A program made the position numbers and the translations under genes. A stretch of 64,000 nt of DNA from Monarcha castaneiventris obscurior (lineage: Eukaryota > Chordata > Aves > Passeriformes > Monarchidae). The DNA lies in contig JAMPIT010000493.1 in the NCBI GenBank assembly GCA_026261815.1, positions 9,317,501 through 9,381,500 on the forward strand, read 5' to 3'. How positions within the stretch are numbered: position 1 is the stretch's first letter; every line of letters begins with the position of its first letter. The notes under the pieces were generated by a model. That model saw only the letters and a list, made by a program, of their open reading frames with translations, did not search any database and was not told the origin of the DNA. This document shows, one piece after another, positions 13,101 to 24,662 of this stretch.

Positions 13101-16100
13101 GGCATCCCTTGGGACGTCCCTACAGACCTCTGGCACACATAGAAATCCAGAGCCACCTGATTTGGTGACATCAGAAATGGCCCTTAGCACTCATTTTAAG
13201 TAGGTGGCCCTTGGACCTTTTACCAATTTTCCTTTCCAATCAATGGAGGTTGTTCCCATTCATGTTTTTAATAGGAAAAGCAGATTTTTCTCTCAGTCGT
13301 GGCTGGTACCCTGCACATCCTTTCATTGTTGACAGGAGGCTTTTACAACAATAAAGCCCCAAGCTGGTGAGCTGTTCCTCTCCTCGGAATTCGTCCTGGA
13401 GAACAATCGAGCCAGACAATGACACAACCTGTTCCTCGTCTTCCTCAATGGGAAATGGGCTCCGAGCTCTGCGAGGCCATCCATAAACAGCCGAGGGTGT
13501 GGGAGGCGAGGAGTGACCTCAGAGCCGGGTTTTACACGGCAGAACAAAGAGATCTCCGAGCCTGATTGGAAAAACACCCCGAGAGCAAACTGATGGCAGA
13601 AATGTCATCGTTATCCACACACGTCACGGCGTGGCTGGAGCCCCTGGCAGCTCCCTCAGCCACCAGGAGCAGAGTCCTGGGTGACTGCGGGGTTTTGGCA
13701 GCAGTGGGGAACATCTCTTCATCCCTCCAGCGTTGGGATGGGCTGGAGGCTCATCCTCGTGGATGTTTGGGCTGTTACTGCTCCCAGATCCCTTTCCCTT
13801 TGTTCCAGCACTCGTGGCCTCCTGCCAGCACCTCCGAGGTCGCTTTTTACTTCTCCTTAATCCGCGCTTTCCCTCCCGAGCACCATCAGCCTCACAGATG
13901 CTCCCGTGTTAAGACACCAGAGTGATGTTTTTGGGGTTTATTTTTCTGTGGGAAACACCACTTCGTGTTCTTCACAGACCTGGCTTCCCGGAGATCCTCT
14001 CATCCCAAGTGATGGAGCTTAGCAGCATACGGAATGTTCCTGAGGAGGAAGGAGGAACTCTGCCAGCCCGAGCTCGTGATTGGGGGCTGGGCTGGCCTTG
14101 GGAGTGATTTGGGGTTTCGTTAATCACCTTTGGATTTGTGTGACTTCGGAAGGACTCTGGCTCTGAGAGAGAGCCAGTGGTGCTGTGATTCCACTGGATT
14201 CAGTGAAAACGGGAGCAAAAATGACCAGGGAAAATACAGGATACAGAACAGGAGAAACCTCCCACTGAGGCTGCATGCATCACTTCTGAATTCAATTTAA
14301 TTTTGGTGGTCAATCATTCCTCCAGCTCCCAACTAATCTGGGGACAATGGCAGTAAATTTCAAACCAGAGGGTGGAATTCTCTTTAGCCACGCTCTTGTC
14401 TCTGCTGACAGCACCCTGTAAATCGAATGTGTAATAAATGAGAGAGACATTTATTTCCCAGGCCCACAGCACCTGTGAGGCCAAACAGAAAAGTTGTCTC
14501 TCAAAACAATCTTTGGGAATTGCTTTGGCAATAAAATCAACCCTAGCGCAGTTTAGATATCATTTTTTTGTGTGTGTGGAGTGTTGACATTTGCAATGTA
14601 GCAGGTTTTTATTTGATGTATTTTTGTTAACACGGGCTCTGATAAGATCTGCTCGCTCCTTCACACTGTTTGCCTGGAGAGGTAAAACAGGAAAAACACG
14701 GCTGGCTGAGCAGCTCCGTGGCAAACAGCTTGGAACGGGCTCAGCTCCCATTAAGCAGCTCCTTCTTCACTCAGCAGCGCTGGGGGAAAATCTTCCACAC
14801 AAAGGGCAACCACAGAGTCCCGGATCCCAGGCCTTGAGGGGGACAAATTAACCTCTCTGCAAGTCACAGAGAGGCAAAAATCTGATTTTAAACAATCCCT
14901 ACATTTATTTTTTTCATCAACTGCAACTTCTAGATACATCCTTCTTTTTTGTTTTGTTTGTTTTTAAATAAGTGTTGTTTTTGGGAACACATTTCTATTT
15001 TGGACAAATAATATAATGTATTAACAACCCCTGAGGATTTGCTGATAGGATTTGCTGATAAATTCATTAATATGGGACTGAAAAAAACCAATTTGTTGCA
15101 TTCCTCTTGTGTTTTTTTTACACCACTTTCAATGACGATTTTACCTTTCTGGCTCCAGTTTTAGGAAGATTTGCAGCAGGTTTATGTTCATTCTTATGTG
15201 CTTATATTTAAATACATGCATGAGTATTTTCCTTAGATTTAAACCCAATATCTCAGCTCTTAGACAGTCCTCATCCCACATTCCTGGCCTGGGGTTCCTC
15301 TCCAGCCCTTCAGAAGCTGATTGAAGGCTCCATTCTTTGGGGTTCCCATGGAAGAAGTTTGGGATTTGCCACCAAACCAGTCTGGCAAGGGTGCAAAAAT
15401 AAAGAAAATAGGAAATTACATTAATAATGCTGGTAGCAGTCAACACAAATGAAATAAAAATGGTCAAGATTTAAAGGTTGTTCAGCAGCATGAAAAGAAC
15501 CTTTCTGAAGTGGGTGAGGCAGATTGGGAAAGTCATTGCCAATGTCCCTGCAATTATTGCCATGTGCACAGGAGAGAAAGAGCCCAGCAAGGAAAAGCTT
15601 CCCTCAGTAACCTCTGAGAACTCAGAATGTTCCCAAATACAGCTCAAAAGAGCAGGAGAGTGGGAAGACATGAAAAAAAATAGATGTGAGAAATGCTGGT
15701 GCAGAGGTGATCCATTGATCCAAAGGATGGGGAATTGCTGAGGGTAAGGACTCGCTGGTGCCTGTGGAAATATTGAAAAGGATCTTAAGGATGAGGATCT
15801 GAATCTGGCTGTGGATGGAGCAGAGAGGTGAAAGTTTAAATTGGAGTCAGAGGTGATGGGTAGAGCTCATCCCAGAAAATATTTGATGTGGACAATCATT
15901 ACAGTGTGGGCATAGCATAAATGATTGATTTAGGGTCAATGTTTCCACCTTTAGAGGAATGAGTAATTCACCTGAGGATGTTTGAAAAATGGGGGAGAAG
16001 AGAGGTTTAAAAGCATATTCTGCCTATCTTAATATTGCTTAAAACCTATTTTCTGTGTCCAGAACTCCCTCAGGTGATCAGGAATGAGCTGTGGGACAGG

Positions 16101-17694
16101 TTCAGGAGACCAGAAATGAACTTATTCAATCTGAACACTGAGGTTAAAATAAATTTCTGGAATATAGGGCCCAAACACACACAGCTACCCATGATTTTCC
16201 ACATGATTTCAATTATCTGGCTTAAAAAACACCGAGATGCTGTAAATTAGAGTGTTGGGCTTGGGAAGGGAATGGCAGTGGAATCCAAGAGTGGCCAGCA
16301 CCACGCTGAGTGTCAGCTCTGAGGAAATAACTCCTGGGTTTCAGGATAAACTCCCTTTCCAGGCCACAGCAGCCCTGCTGAGACAGGGGAGGATGGAAGG
16401 ATGGAGGGATGGACACACCAAAGTCCAGCCATCTGCTGCACAAGGTGCTGAAAATCAGCTCTGAGAAAATCATCCCAACCCCGAATTTCCTGCAGAACTC
16501 CGTGGAGTTAAATAACAATATGGAAACTCCTAACTCTGCCAAAGTCTGCGAACCAGAACAAAAGGGAGTTTAAAAGGAAGGTTTAACAAAGCCCCGCTTT
16601 CTTAGAAAGTGCTGCTGCAATTCCAGCAGGCCAAGCCAACCCCGAGGTGGATGCTGCCTGTGGTGACACTGAGAAACCCGAGTGCCAGCTGGGATCCAGA
16701 GCAGGAGATCAAACACCACCCCGTGCTGCCTTCAGAGGGGTTTGGATCAGCCCTCTGAGCTCCCAGAGTGTTTAATCCATTTCCCAGGCGGGCTGAGAAA
16801 CGTGGTGACATCCACAGCCCAGCAAATGTGCCTTGGTTTGGATGAGGGGCTGGAAATTCGGGATGCTCTGGAGGACTCTGGGCTTTGGCTGGGATATCCT
16901 TGAGCAGAACAGAGAGAAAAATCAGATTTGGGTGGAAAATCGTATCAGAAGTGGATTTCTGCTTTATCTTTGCTCCCAAATGAAAGAGACAGTCACACAA
17001 AGCTGCTCAGAAAAGCAAACAGTGGTTCCTGACCCCAGTGCTGATGGATAAATTGACTTCCTGAAGTTCAGTATTTGAGTGCCTGCCTTATCTGAGCGTC
17101 ACTCACCGTTTTCTGGTGCTTTTCCTAAAGAGAAAAAAGCACTCACACATTGTTTGTCTTGACACTCAGCTGTATCTCAACCTCTCTTTAATTTAGGGAT
17201 GAGTTTAGAAGTCTGAGTCACAAGTTTTTGGTGGTATTTCCTAAAATATTTGGTCATAGTGGATGTGATTATTTTTATTTGCATGGGTTTTTTCATTTTT
17301 TTTCAACTCTCCTTCCCATTTCCTCAGAGAAATAATGCAAAATGATATTTTCACCGTTAGACCTGATGTTAGTTCTGAAAACATAAAGGCTGAGGTGATT
17401 TAATTGGCTTTTGGGATATTTTATTAGGTGGGACAAGGCAGTTTCTGAGTGTTAGAGCAGAATTCCTGCTGAGATCAGTGGCCTAAAGCTGAGATCAGCA
17501 GTGACTTGAAAGTGTCCCTGTCTCCCCTGCCCATTAATAAGTGGTGTCAAGCTGGACCTCAGGGAACTTCCTACAAGGATTGGGGAAGAAAAATCCTAAA
17601 TCAGAGATCCTCAGGCTTCCTGCTCACATTTTCCCTCCCGATCTGTTGTACAGAGCTCACTGGTGGTAACTTGGGAGTCAGATTTGTCCTATTC
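10119..17694. other. Non-coding single-copy DNA
   Basis: About 7.6 kb has no recognisable gene, RNA gene or full-length repeat. Composition is mixed, with A/T-rich stretches near 14270-14620 and 14880-15130. This could include untranslated first exons of KCNJ16, which in mammals lie tens of kilobases upstream, but no exon can be named from sequence alone. Confidence 0.45.
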
Positions 17695-17698
17695 CTGT

Positions 17699-18136
17699 TG
17701 ATGCCTTCTGCAGCCACCCAGAAACAGAGACCAGACAGGAGTAAGGGAATAAAGGTCGGGGTTTATTTGAAGGCCTTCAGGGCACACCCTGGGGGAGCCA
17801 GAGGCTGCCTCCAAAAATGGACCCCAAGATGGACCCCAGGTCACGAGTTCTTCACACCTTTATAGGTTTGGTTCATTTGCATACCACGGTTAATTCTCCA
17901 ATTAAAGCCCCAGTTCAATGATGGAATTCCCCTCAGCTTGCTCCCCCCTTAGAGGCTTTGGGTTACACATTTTGGGCCTAGCAGAGCCTGGCTGTCCTTG
18001 AAGGCAAAGCCTGGAGAGGCTTTGTGGTGTCTGCCCAGCACGAGAGAGCAGAAATTCCAGGCTACAAGGAACTTCAGAGTTACACTCTAAGCAGTACAGA
18101 AATTGAAAAATATAAAAGTTAAAACCTAAGGCATCA
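17699..18136 (-). mobile_element. Solo LTR of an endogenous retrovirus
   Basis: The 438-bp element has perfect 9-bp terminal inverted repeats: TGATGCCTT at 17699-17707 and AAGGCATCA at 18128-18136, ending in the retroviral TG...CA. CTGT flanks it on both sides (17695-17698 and 18137-18140), a 4-bp target duplication. Read on the minus strand it has a TATAAAG box (17858-17864) followed about 95 bases downstream by an AATAAA signal (17762-17767), giving U3-R-U5 order. No internal gag, pol or env sequence adjoins it, so it is the product of LTR-LTR recombination. A 4-bp duplication fits gammaretrovirus-like (ERV1) integration more than the 5-6 bp of other classes. The family is not named here. 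Confidence 0.88.
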
Positions 18137-18140
18137 CTGT

Positions 18141-19132
18141 CAAATACAACAACAAAGCATCTGCTCCAAGGACAGCAGCACAGGGATTCCTGTGGGGAGC
18201 TGCAGCCTTTGGGATTGGCAGGATCAGGACTTGCACAGGTGATCTCAGAGCTTCTCTGACCTCCTTGGTGAAAGCCAGGTCACCTTCCCTTCTCTGGGCT
18301 GCAGGACTGGGAGCACTGAGCCCCATGGGAATGCCAGAATTCCACCTGCCCTGTTGAGTTCCACCTGCCCTGTTTGCTATTCCACAGGCCAGAATAAGGC
18401 ACACAGGAATGTTGGAATATCCCTGGATAAAGGACCCAGCTGGGAACACGGTGCCTCCGAGTTCTGGTGCCCCAGTGCCCTTTGCTGGCTCCCTGGTTTG
18501 CAGCAGACAGGAAGGAGAGGAGCTCTCTGCCTGCCTCAGGAAGCAGAGCTGCACTGGGTGACGTACAGGAAGCTGGCCCTGAGACTGGAAGAACCCCTTT
18601 TGGAATATCAGCTCCTGCCCGCCCCCAGATTCCCAGATTATTAATAACCTGTTGTGTTTTGGGAAGGGACAGAACAGCAAATAACGGAGCTGAGGGTGTT
18701 GGCTCTGTTAAATGAGTGCTCAGCACTCTCTGATCTCATTCTCTCATTGTTCCTGACCTGCCACTCACCTGCTGCCGAACTCATTAATTCATTAATTACA
18801 TCATGGCTATTCAGAGCTGCAACAAACTGTTCTCCTGCTCCTGGCCAACAAGGGCTGGGGGGAAAGTTCCTCGAGGAATTTTGCTGTGCCTCTGAAGGCA
18901 GAGGGAAATCCATGAGGTGCAGCATGGGGTGGATGGGGATGAAGCTTCCTTGGGCGTCAGGGCAGACACCCGTGTGCCAGGGGAGAAGGAAATGCTAATT
19001 AGTGCTGGCACTGGTATTTGATTGCCTCACAGCTAATTTGCATTAAAGCCCGGGGGCCTGCTGAATTAAGGAATAGGTTGGTTACTGATTTCCAAAGGGA
19101 GAAACCTGGATATGAAATATTTTTTTTCCAGC
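18141..19132. other. Non-coding single-copy DNA
   Basis: No gene is recognised. A short tandem GAATTCCACCTGCCCTGTT/GAGTTCCACCTGCCCTGTT pair lies at about 18337-18375. Confidence 0.45.
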
Positions 19133-19292
19133 TGTTCCATCTCTGCGTGGCTGCCCCATCCCTGGAAGTGTCTGAGGCCAGGCTGGACGGGGCTTGGAGC
19201 AACCTGGTGCAGTGGAAGGTGTCCCTGCCATGGCAGGGGGTGGAACAAGGGGATCTTTAAGGTCCTTTCCAACCCAAACCATTCCAGGATCT
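19133..19292 (+). mobile_element. CR1 LINE 3' fragment
   Basis: The fragment carries CR1 landmarks in sense orientation: GAGGCCAGGCTGGACGGGGC, TGGAAGGTGTCCCTGCCATG, a GGATCTTTAAGGTCC block and the terminal CCAACCCAAACCATTCCAGG. It is a heavily 5'-truncated copy without coding capacity. Confidence 0.9.
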
Positions 19293-19426
19293 TCAGCTCT
19301 AGGATGTGTACCAACTCTACCGCCTTTAAGAATGGAAACTACAGGAGCTTGAGCAGAAATGGAGACCCTTTGGTCCTGTCAGCTCAATACCAAAATGCAA
19401 ATGGTTCTCAGCTGATGGGAAGAGAA

Positions 19427-19540
19427 CCAGGAGGAGGAATTTCCAGGCAGGAGGAGGAATTTCCAGGCAGGAGGAAGAATTTCCAGGCAGGAGGAGGAAT
19501 TTCCAGGCAGGAGGAAGAATTTCCAGGCAGGAGGAGGGGA
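19427..19540. repeat. 20-bp minisatellite, about 5.5 copies
   Basis: The unit TTCCAGGCAGGAGGAGGAAT repeats exactly every 20 bases from 19441, alternating with a GGAAGAAT variant. Because 20 is not a multiple of three the frame rotates between copies, so open frames through it are not protein repeats. Confidence 0.93.
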
Positions 19541-20458
19541 TGACAGTGGCCCTGGGGGGATCCAGCTGCCCCATTCCAGTGTGGGACACACGGCAGGGTC
19601 ACCTCTGAGGCTTGGCTCAGGTGCTCCTGGTCACTTTATTTCCCCTCTGGGCTGTCCCAGTTCAGCCCCAGTTCAGGTTCAGCCATACTGGGGCAGCCTG
19701 GGGCCCCTGCCCAGCCCCACACGAGGGGAGGCTGAGCTGGGACTGCTGTGCCCAGTCCCTGCTGGGTCCAGCCCCTTCTGGGCAACAGCTGCTGGGAGCT
19801 GAGGGTTAAGAAGAGGAAGAGACTCCCCAGAGGGAACAGTTTTAGGTTTCCCCCCTGCCAAAGTGTCTGGGACAAGGAATGGCAGCGAGGCCCCAAATCG
19901 AGAGCCTCGAGTTGCCAGCACTTTCCATCTCTCCTGGCATTTCAGTGTTTCCACTGCTGGCTCCTGGCTGCAGCCGTGCAGTGCATACAGTGCAAATAAA
20001 TTAAAATAGACATTTGCAGCTTTCTATGGATTTTGGGAATTGCTCTGAGTGGGGAAGCAGGGAGCTGCTTCCCTTTGAACCTGTCCTGTGGCTCCGAAAT
20101 GGGCACCCAGCCTTCACCAAGGAGCAGCTTCCACTCTGTCTTGCCTGACTTTAAGGGGCCAAACTTCTTCATTTTTGTTCTTCCTTTTTTATTGGTTTTG
20201 TTGTGAGGGGATCTGGTTTCACTTAGATGAATTAAATGTCAATATATCTGTTGCTGTGAGTTGTTCCAGTGGGGATCACGGCACCATTGCGTGACTCGAA
20301 AATCTCTGCAAAGCTCTGCTGCTCTTTGGTGCCTACGTCTGCTCTTTAAAACGTTCAATAAACACTTTCATATTGATACTTTAGGTCTCTGTCCATATGG
20401 AGCCATCGAATAAGAAGTCTAAGAAATAAACAACATTTTGCTTCGAGCTGGGTGTGTT
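19541..20458. other. Non-coding DNA
   Basis: No gene is recognised. The part from about 20150 to 20440 is A/T-rich and contains AATAAA motifs, without an associated open frame. Confidence 0.45.
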
Positions 20459-20518
20459 AGAATCAGAATGGTTTGGGCTGGAAGGGACCTTAAAGATCAT
20501 CCAGCTCCAACCTCAGTG
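20459..20518 (-). mobile_element. CR1 LINE terminal fragment
   Basis: Only the last 60 or so bases of a CR1 element remain, in antisense: AGAATGGTTTGGGCTGGAAG followed by GGACCTTAAAGATCATCCAG and CTCCAACC. This is the diagnostic CR1 3' terminus. Confidence 0.85.
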
Positions 20519-20967
20519 TTTTCTTCTCTTTCTGTACTTGCAATGTTTTCTTCTGCTGTTGAGAGGACTTTGTACAAGAAATTCTGGAGGGGACAGGAGT
20601 CACTGCAAGGTGTCTGCAGAGCTGTGGCTGATGGGGCCCTCAGTGACCTGCAGCAGCCACTTGTCTCAGCTGAAGGGATGGGCAGATCAAAATTTTTACT
20701 TTCAAGGGAAAGTTGAGCCTTTTGGAAGCTTCACTCCGGTGGCATCCAAGATGTCACTGTGGATGTGAGATTGAAGCTCCCTCTGGGATGTGCTCCCATA
20801 AAGGCAACACAACTGGAATGCTCCTGGTACTGCTCTGTTGTGGGAACCCCTCTCCTAAATCCCTGCTTTGGGCTCAGTTTAGGGGGTTTTGTGTTCCTTT
20901 TTCCCTTGTAGAGTTGCCTTGAGTGACCTGTGGGGCTCTGAGCTGACAAACATTAAATATGTTGGCT
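20519..20967. other. Non-coding DNA
   Basis: This interval separates two CR1 fragments. Nothing recognisable is seen. Confidence 0.4.
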
Positions 20968-21130
20968 TAAACTGCCAGAGAGCAGGATGGGATGGGATAT
21001 TGGGAAGAATTTCCTCCCTGTGAGGGTGGGCAGGCCCTGGCACAGGGTGCCCAGAGAAGCTGTGGCTGCCCCTGGATCCCTGGCAGTGCCCAAGGTTGGA
21101 TTTGGAGCACCCTGGGACAGCGGAAGGCCA
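20968..21130 (+). mobile_element. CR1 LINE 3' fragment
   Basis: Sense-orientation CR1 landmarks run from GGGATATTGGGAAGAATTTC through GAGGGTGGGCAGGCCCTGGC, GCCCAGAGAAGCTGTGGCTG and CTGGCAGTGCCCAAGG to CACCCTGGGACAG. The terminal segment is missing, so the copy is truncated at both ends. Confidence 0.9.
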
Positions 21131-21455
21131 CATCAGGAGCAGAAGGATTGGCTGTGAGTACCAGGAGAAGTCCCTTTGCAACAAAAAGAGTGAAAGGAAG
21201 GAAGGAAAGAGAGAAGGAAGAGCCTTAATGCTGTCCTGCAATAGATTTATTTAGGTTTTTCGGGTGGTGGATTTTTTTTAAAGGAACAACTACTGGAGCC
21301 AATTCCAAAGCAGCTCCGAAGGTTCTGACTTGTCACATTTCTGGTCTCTGAGCTGAAACCCTTCCAGGGTTACACAACAGTGACTAAAACTGGAAACCTT
21401 TCAGATCATTTCCAAAATGAAGCAGGAAACTGAGGTGATTGCTAAAGCAACACTG

Positions 21456-21486
<31 letters not shown>

Positions 21487-23040
21487 CTTCGTGTGTGGGG
21501 GTGAGAGTGAGCACCCAGTTTAATTTGGAGGTTTTGGGGTTGTTTTCTTCTTGATTTAATCTCAGAACAGAATTATCCTGGAACCCAGATCTTCACATTG
21601 TTTTGCTTAATGTTTTACAAACAGGCTGTTGACTGAAGTTGTCACCGAACAAAAATTCACCCCTATTGTTTACATAATGGGAAAAGAGAGTCATAAAAGG
21701 GGTGTAGCAGCAATTTGTTAGGTATTAGGTTATGGTGCAAGAGGGATTATCCTCACAAAGCACTGAGCCCTAAACTCCAAATATCGGGATTAAATTGACA
21801 ATTACATCCAGTGGAAGTCTTTGAAAGGCTCAGCTCGATGCTCAGGGCTTTGAAGTGACTGTTCCGAGCGAGCTGAAAATCAGGAGTTCAAGTTGTTCTG
21901 GCACAGCTGCTGTGCTCGAGAGGAGCTACATGAAAATATAAATGTGATAAGAAAATCTGCTCCTGCTTTTTGGCAGCTCTTCACTGAGAGTAGAAGTGGG
22001 TGCTGGGTTTGTCCTGTTTCTGCCACTGCCCTCCTTCATGACCTTTGAAATACAGGAATTTCCTCCTGTATCTGATTGGGGTGACAATTTTTAAACAATA
22101 CCAGTTTGGGGGTTCAATGTGCAGCCCCCTGAACACAGGAGCAGTTCTGTATCCCCCTGAGCACTTCAGGATCCAACACAGTAAAATCCCAGATAATTAA
22201 GCATTATTAAGAATTTATAAGAATTACTCTGGTTTCTGAACTCTGAGTCTGATACATTTATTCTTTAGAACAACTCTCTGCCATTTACCCTAAAGAAATC
22301 TTTGAGATTTCTCTTTTTCTGTCTTCCTTCTTGGTTTCACTGCTTCATTTTTATCTCTGACAAACTTTCATTTGGAGGGGGGAAATACATTTGTAAGAAC
22401 GGAGAGCAAAAGTACTGTGAGCTTCAGCTGTGCTGCAGTGCAAGGGGAGGCTCACGATGTGCACAAACATGCCCAGAAATCCAGGAAAAAACCCACAGAA
22501 AGTAAAAGCAAGACAGAAAAGAGGGAGGGTTTACGTGTCAGTGTGAGGGGAAGGTAGAAACGCTTCCTGGCAACATCTGAGAGTCATTTGCAACAACAGA
22601 TCCTGGAGCTTTAGTGAGTAGGGAATGTTCTTAAATCGTCCTCCACCCCCTTTGTTAATCTTTACCAGGTAACAGGACCTCTCATGGAATCCTGTGCCTG
22701 TCTTAGGGATGTGTCAGATATTTCCAGTTTGGAAAATCAGATTTTTTAAAATGACTCTAAGGTTGAAGTCCATCAGTCTGGTTGGGAGTCTGTGGTTTTG
22801 GTAATAATTTGGTTGTAATCAGAGTTTTCAGAGCGCTGTGCAGAAGTCAGAGTGCCTTGGCAGGGGGAGGGAGGAACAGCTGAGTTCCCAAATTCCCTGT
22901 CCTCGTCTGGAGCAGGGAAATCTCGTGTCTGCTCATGGTGTCCCCAGGAATGAGGGACAGATCCTAATCCTCACCTACATAATCCAGGAGCACTGAAGGG
23001 TGGGTCTTTGGACCTGAACGTTGTGAGCAACATCAATGTC
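21131..23040. other. Non-coding DNA with a (GA)n microsatellite
   Basis: A perfect (AG)n dinucleotide run of about 12 units lies at 21456-21480. The rest is mostly A/T-rich single-copy sequence with no gene recognised. Confidence 0.5.
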
Positions 23041-23106
23041 AAAGAGTTATTAATTATTATTATTAAATATTATTATTATTATTAAATATTATTATTATTA
23101 TTAATT
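23041..23106. repeat. (ATT)n-rich low-complexity tract
   Basis: TATTATTATTAAATATTATT-type sequence fills about 65 bases and contains two closely similar halves. It is A/T only apart from its ends. Confidence 0.9.
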
Positions 23107-23268
23107 CTGATGCGTGATCGTTAACTGTGATTATTATTTCAATTGAGAGGCTTGAAGAGGTGGCCTTCAAAAGTGCAGGTTTGGCTTATCTTTAATCACA
23201 CCCCAAATACTGGGCAACATTTTTCCGTGCTTTGGAGTGGCTGAGGAGGTTATTTCCAGAGATTTGAG

Positions 23269-23750
23269 ATCACATGGAGCAGTCCCCACTGGGCAATTTG
23301 GGATTTTAGGTCACCTGGGGCAGTCCCCACTGGGCAATTTGGGATTTTAGGTCACCTAGGGCAGTCCCCACTGGGGAGTTTGGGGTTTTAGGTCACCTGG
23401 AGCAGTCCCCACTTGGGAGTTTGGGGTTTTAGGTCACCTAGGGCAGTCCCCACTGGGCAATTTGGGATTTGAGATCACCTAGGGCAGTCCCCACTGGGGA
23501 GTTTGGGGTTTTAGGTCACCTGGGGCAGTCTCCACTGGGCAATTTGGGGTTTTAGGTCACCTGGAGCAGTCCCCACTGGGCAATTTGGGATTTGAGATCA
23601 CCTGGAGCAGTCCCCACTGGGCAATTTGGGATTTGAGATCACCTAGAGCAGTCCCCACTGGGCAATTTGGGATTTGAGATCACCTGGGGCAGTCTCCATT
23701 GGGGAATTTGGGGTTTTAGGTCACCTGGGGCAGCCCCCACTGGGCAATAC
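23269..23750. repeat. 41-bp minisatellite, about 12 copies
   Basis: The unit (CAGTCCCCACTGGGCAATTT followed by GGGATTTTAGGTCACCTGGGG, with a one-base overlap between neighbours) recurs every 41 bases. Starts were checked at 23281 and 23322 and at the twelfth copy at 23732. Variants alternate GGCAATTTGGGATTT with GGGAGTTTGGGGTTTT and TTTAGGTCACC with TTGAGATCACC, giving a mosaic of at least two unit types. It lies about 2.8 kb upstream of the KCNJ16 coding exon. No known element matches it. Confidence 0.95.
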
Positions 23751-24369
23751 CAAATGCTTCAGAGAAATCCAATTTTTAATACAACCAAGAAGGCTTAACT
23801 CAGGTCCTGGGAGCGATCCTGGTCTGGTAGCTTTGCTCTGCACTGGCTCTTTTTTCCTCCATCCATCTCCAGGGCTGGATATTTGGTTTGGGTTTAGGGA
23901 GCTCCTCATCACGTTCCCTTTCTTATTGCAGACAACTTTGGATTGTTTGGGAAAATCCCATCCTGTTCCATGGCCTCTTATGCCAGCCAAAAACTCATCT
24001 CAGACATCCATGGGATATTTGTATAACTGCAGCCTGGGTTTAGGAGAGACCCTGTGTAGAGTCAGAGTTCCTAAAACAAGGTCCCAACCCACCAAAGTTG
24101 TCTCCTGCTTGTGGCAGATGACCAGGAAATCAGAGTGGCCTTTACCTCATTTCTTTGTGTGTCACAATCCAAGGCTCTTCCCACCAAAATCCAAAGGTGG
24201 TGAAACACGATTTTGGGAAATAAGATGATTTTCTGATGGCGACAGCAGAGAGTGGGATCCACTCAGGAGCCTTGGATTCAGGAAGCTGAGTCCCTTTTAG
24301 AGTCCTGGGATGTTTGGGAGCGTTTTCAAGGAACTCTTGTTTGAACCAATCAATAAGAAAACCGATAGA
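23751..24369. other. Non-coding DNA
   Basis: The longest open frame here begins inside the minisatellite and encodes no recognisable domain. No gene is called. Confidence 0.45.
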
Positions 24370-24662
24370 ATAATGGAGTGATGGAATACTGGGTTGGAAG
24401 AGATGAAGGATCACCCAGTGCAGCTCCTGGCCCTGACACCCCAAAATCCCACCCTGGGCATCCCTGGCAGCGCTGCCCAAGCCCTCCTGGAGCTCTGGCA
24501 GCCTCGGGGCCGTGCCCACTCCCTGGGGAGCCTGGGCAGTGCCCAGCACCCTCTGGGGGAAGAACCTTTCCCTAAAATCCAACCTAAACCTCCCTGGCAC
24601 AGCTCCAGCATTCCCTGGGTCCTGTTCCCATCACAGGGAGCAGAGATCGGAGCTGCCCCTCA
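24370..24662 (-). mobile_element. CR1 LINE 3' fragment
   Basis: Antisense CR1 landmarks are present: TGGAATACTGGGTTGGAAG at the left end, then AGGATCACCCAGTGCAGCTC, GGGGGAAGAACCTTTCCCT and AAAATCCAACCTAAACCTCC. The copy is 5'-truncated and diverged, with no intact reading frame. A short tandem of GATTTATTTTATTTAA sequence follows at about 24690-24725. Confidence 0.88.

Noticed and set aside
23674..24228. 184-codon plus-strand open frame
   Set aside because: It starts inside the 41-bp minisatellite and shows no family resemblance.
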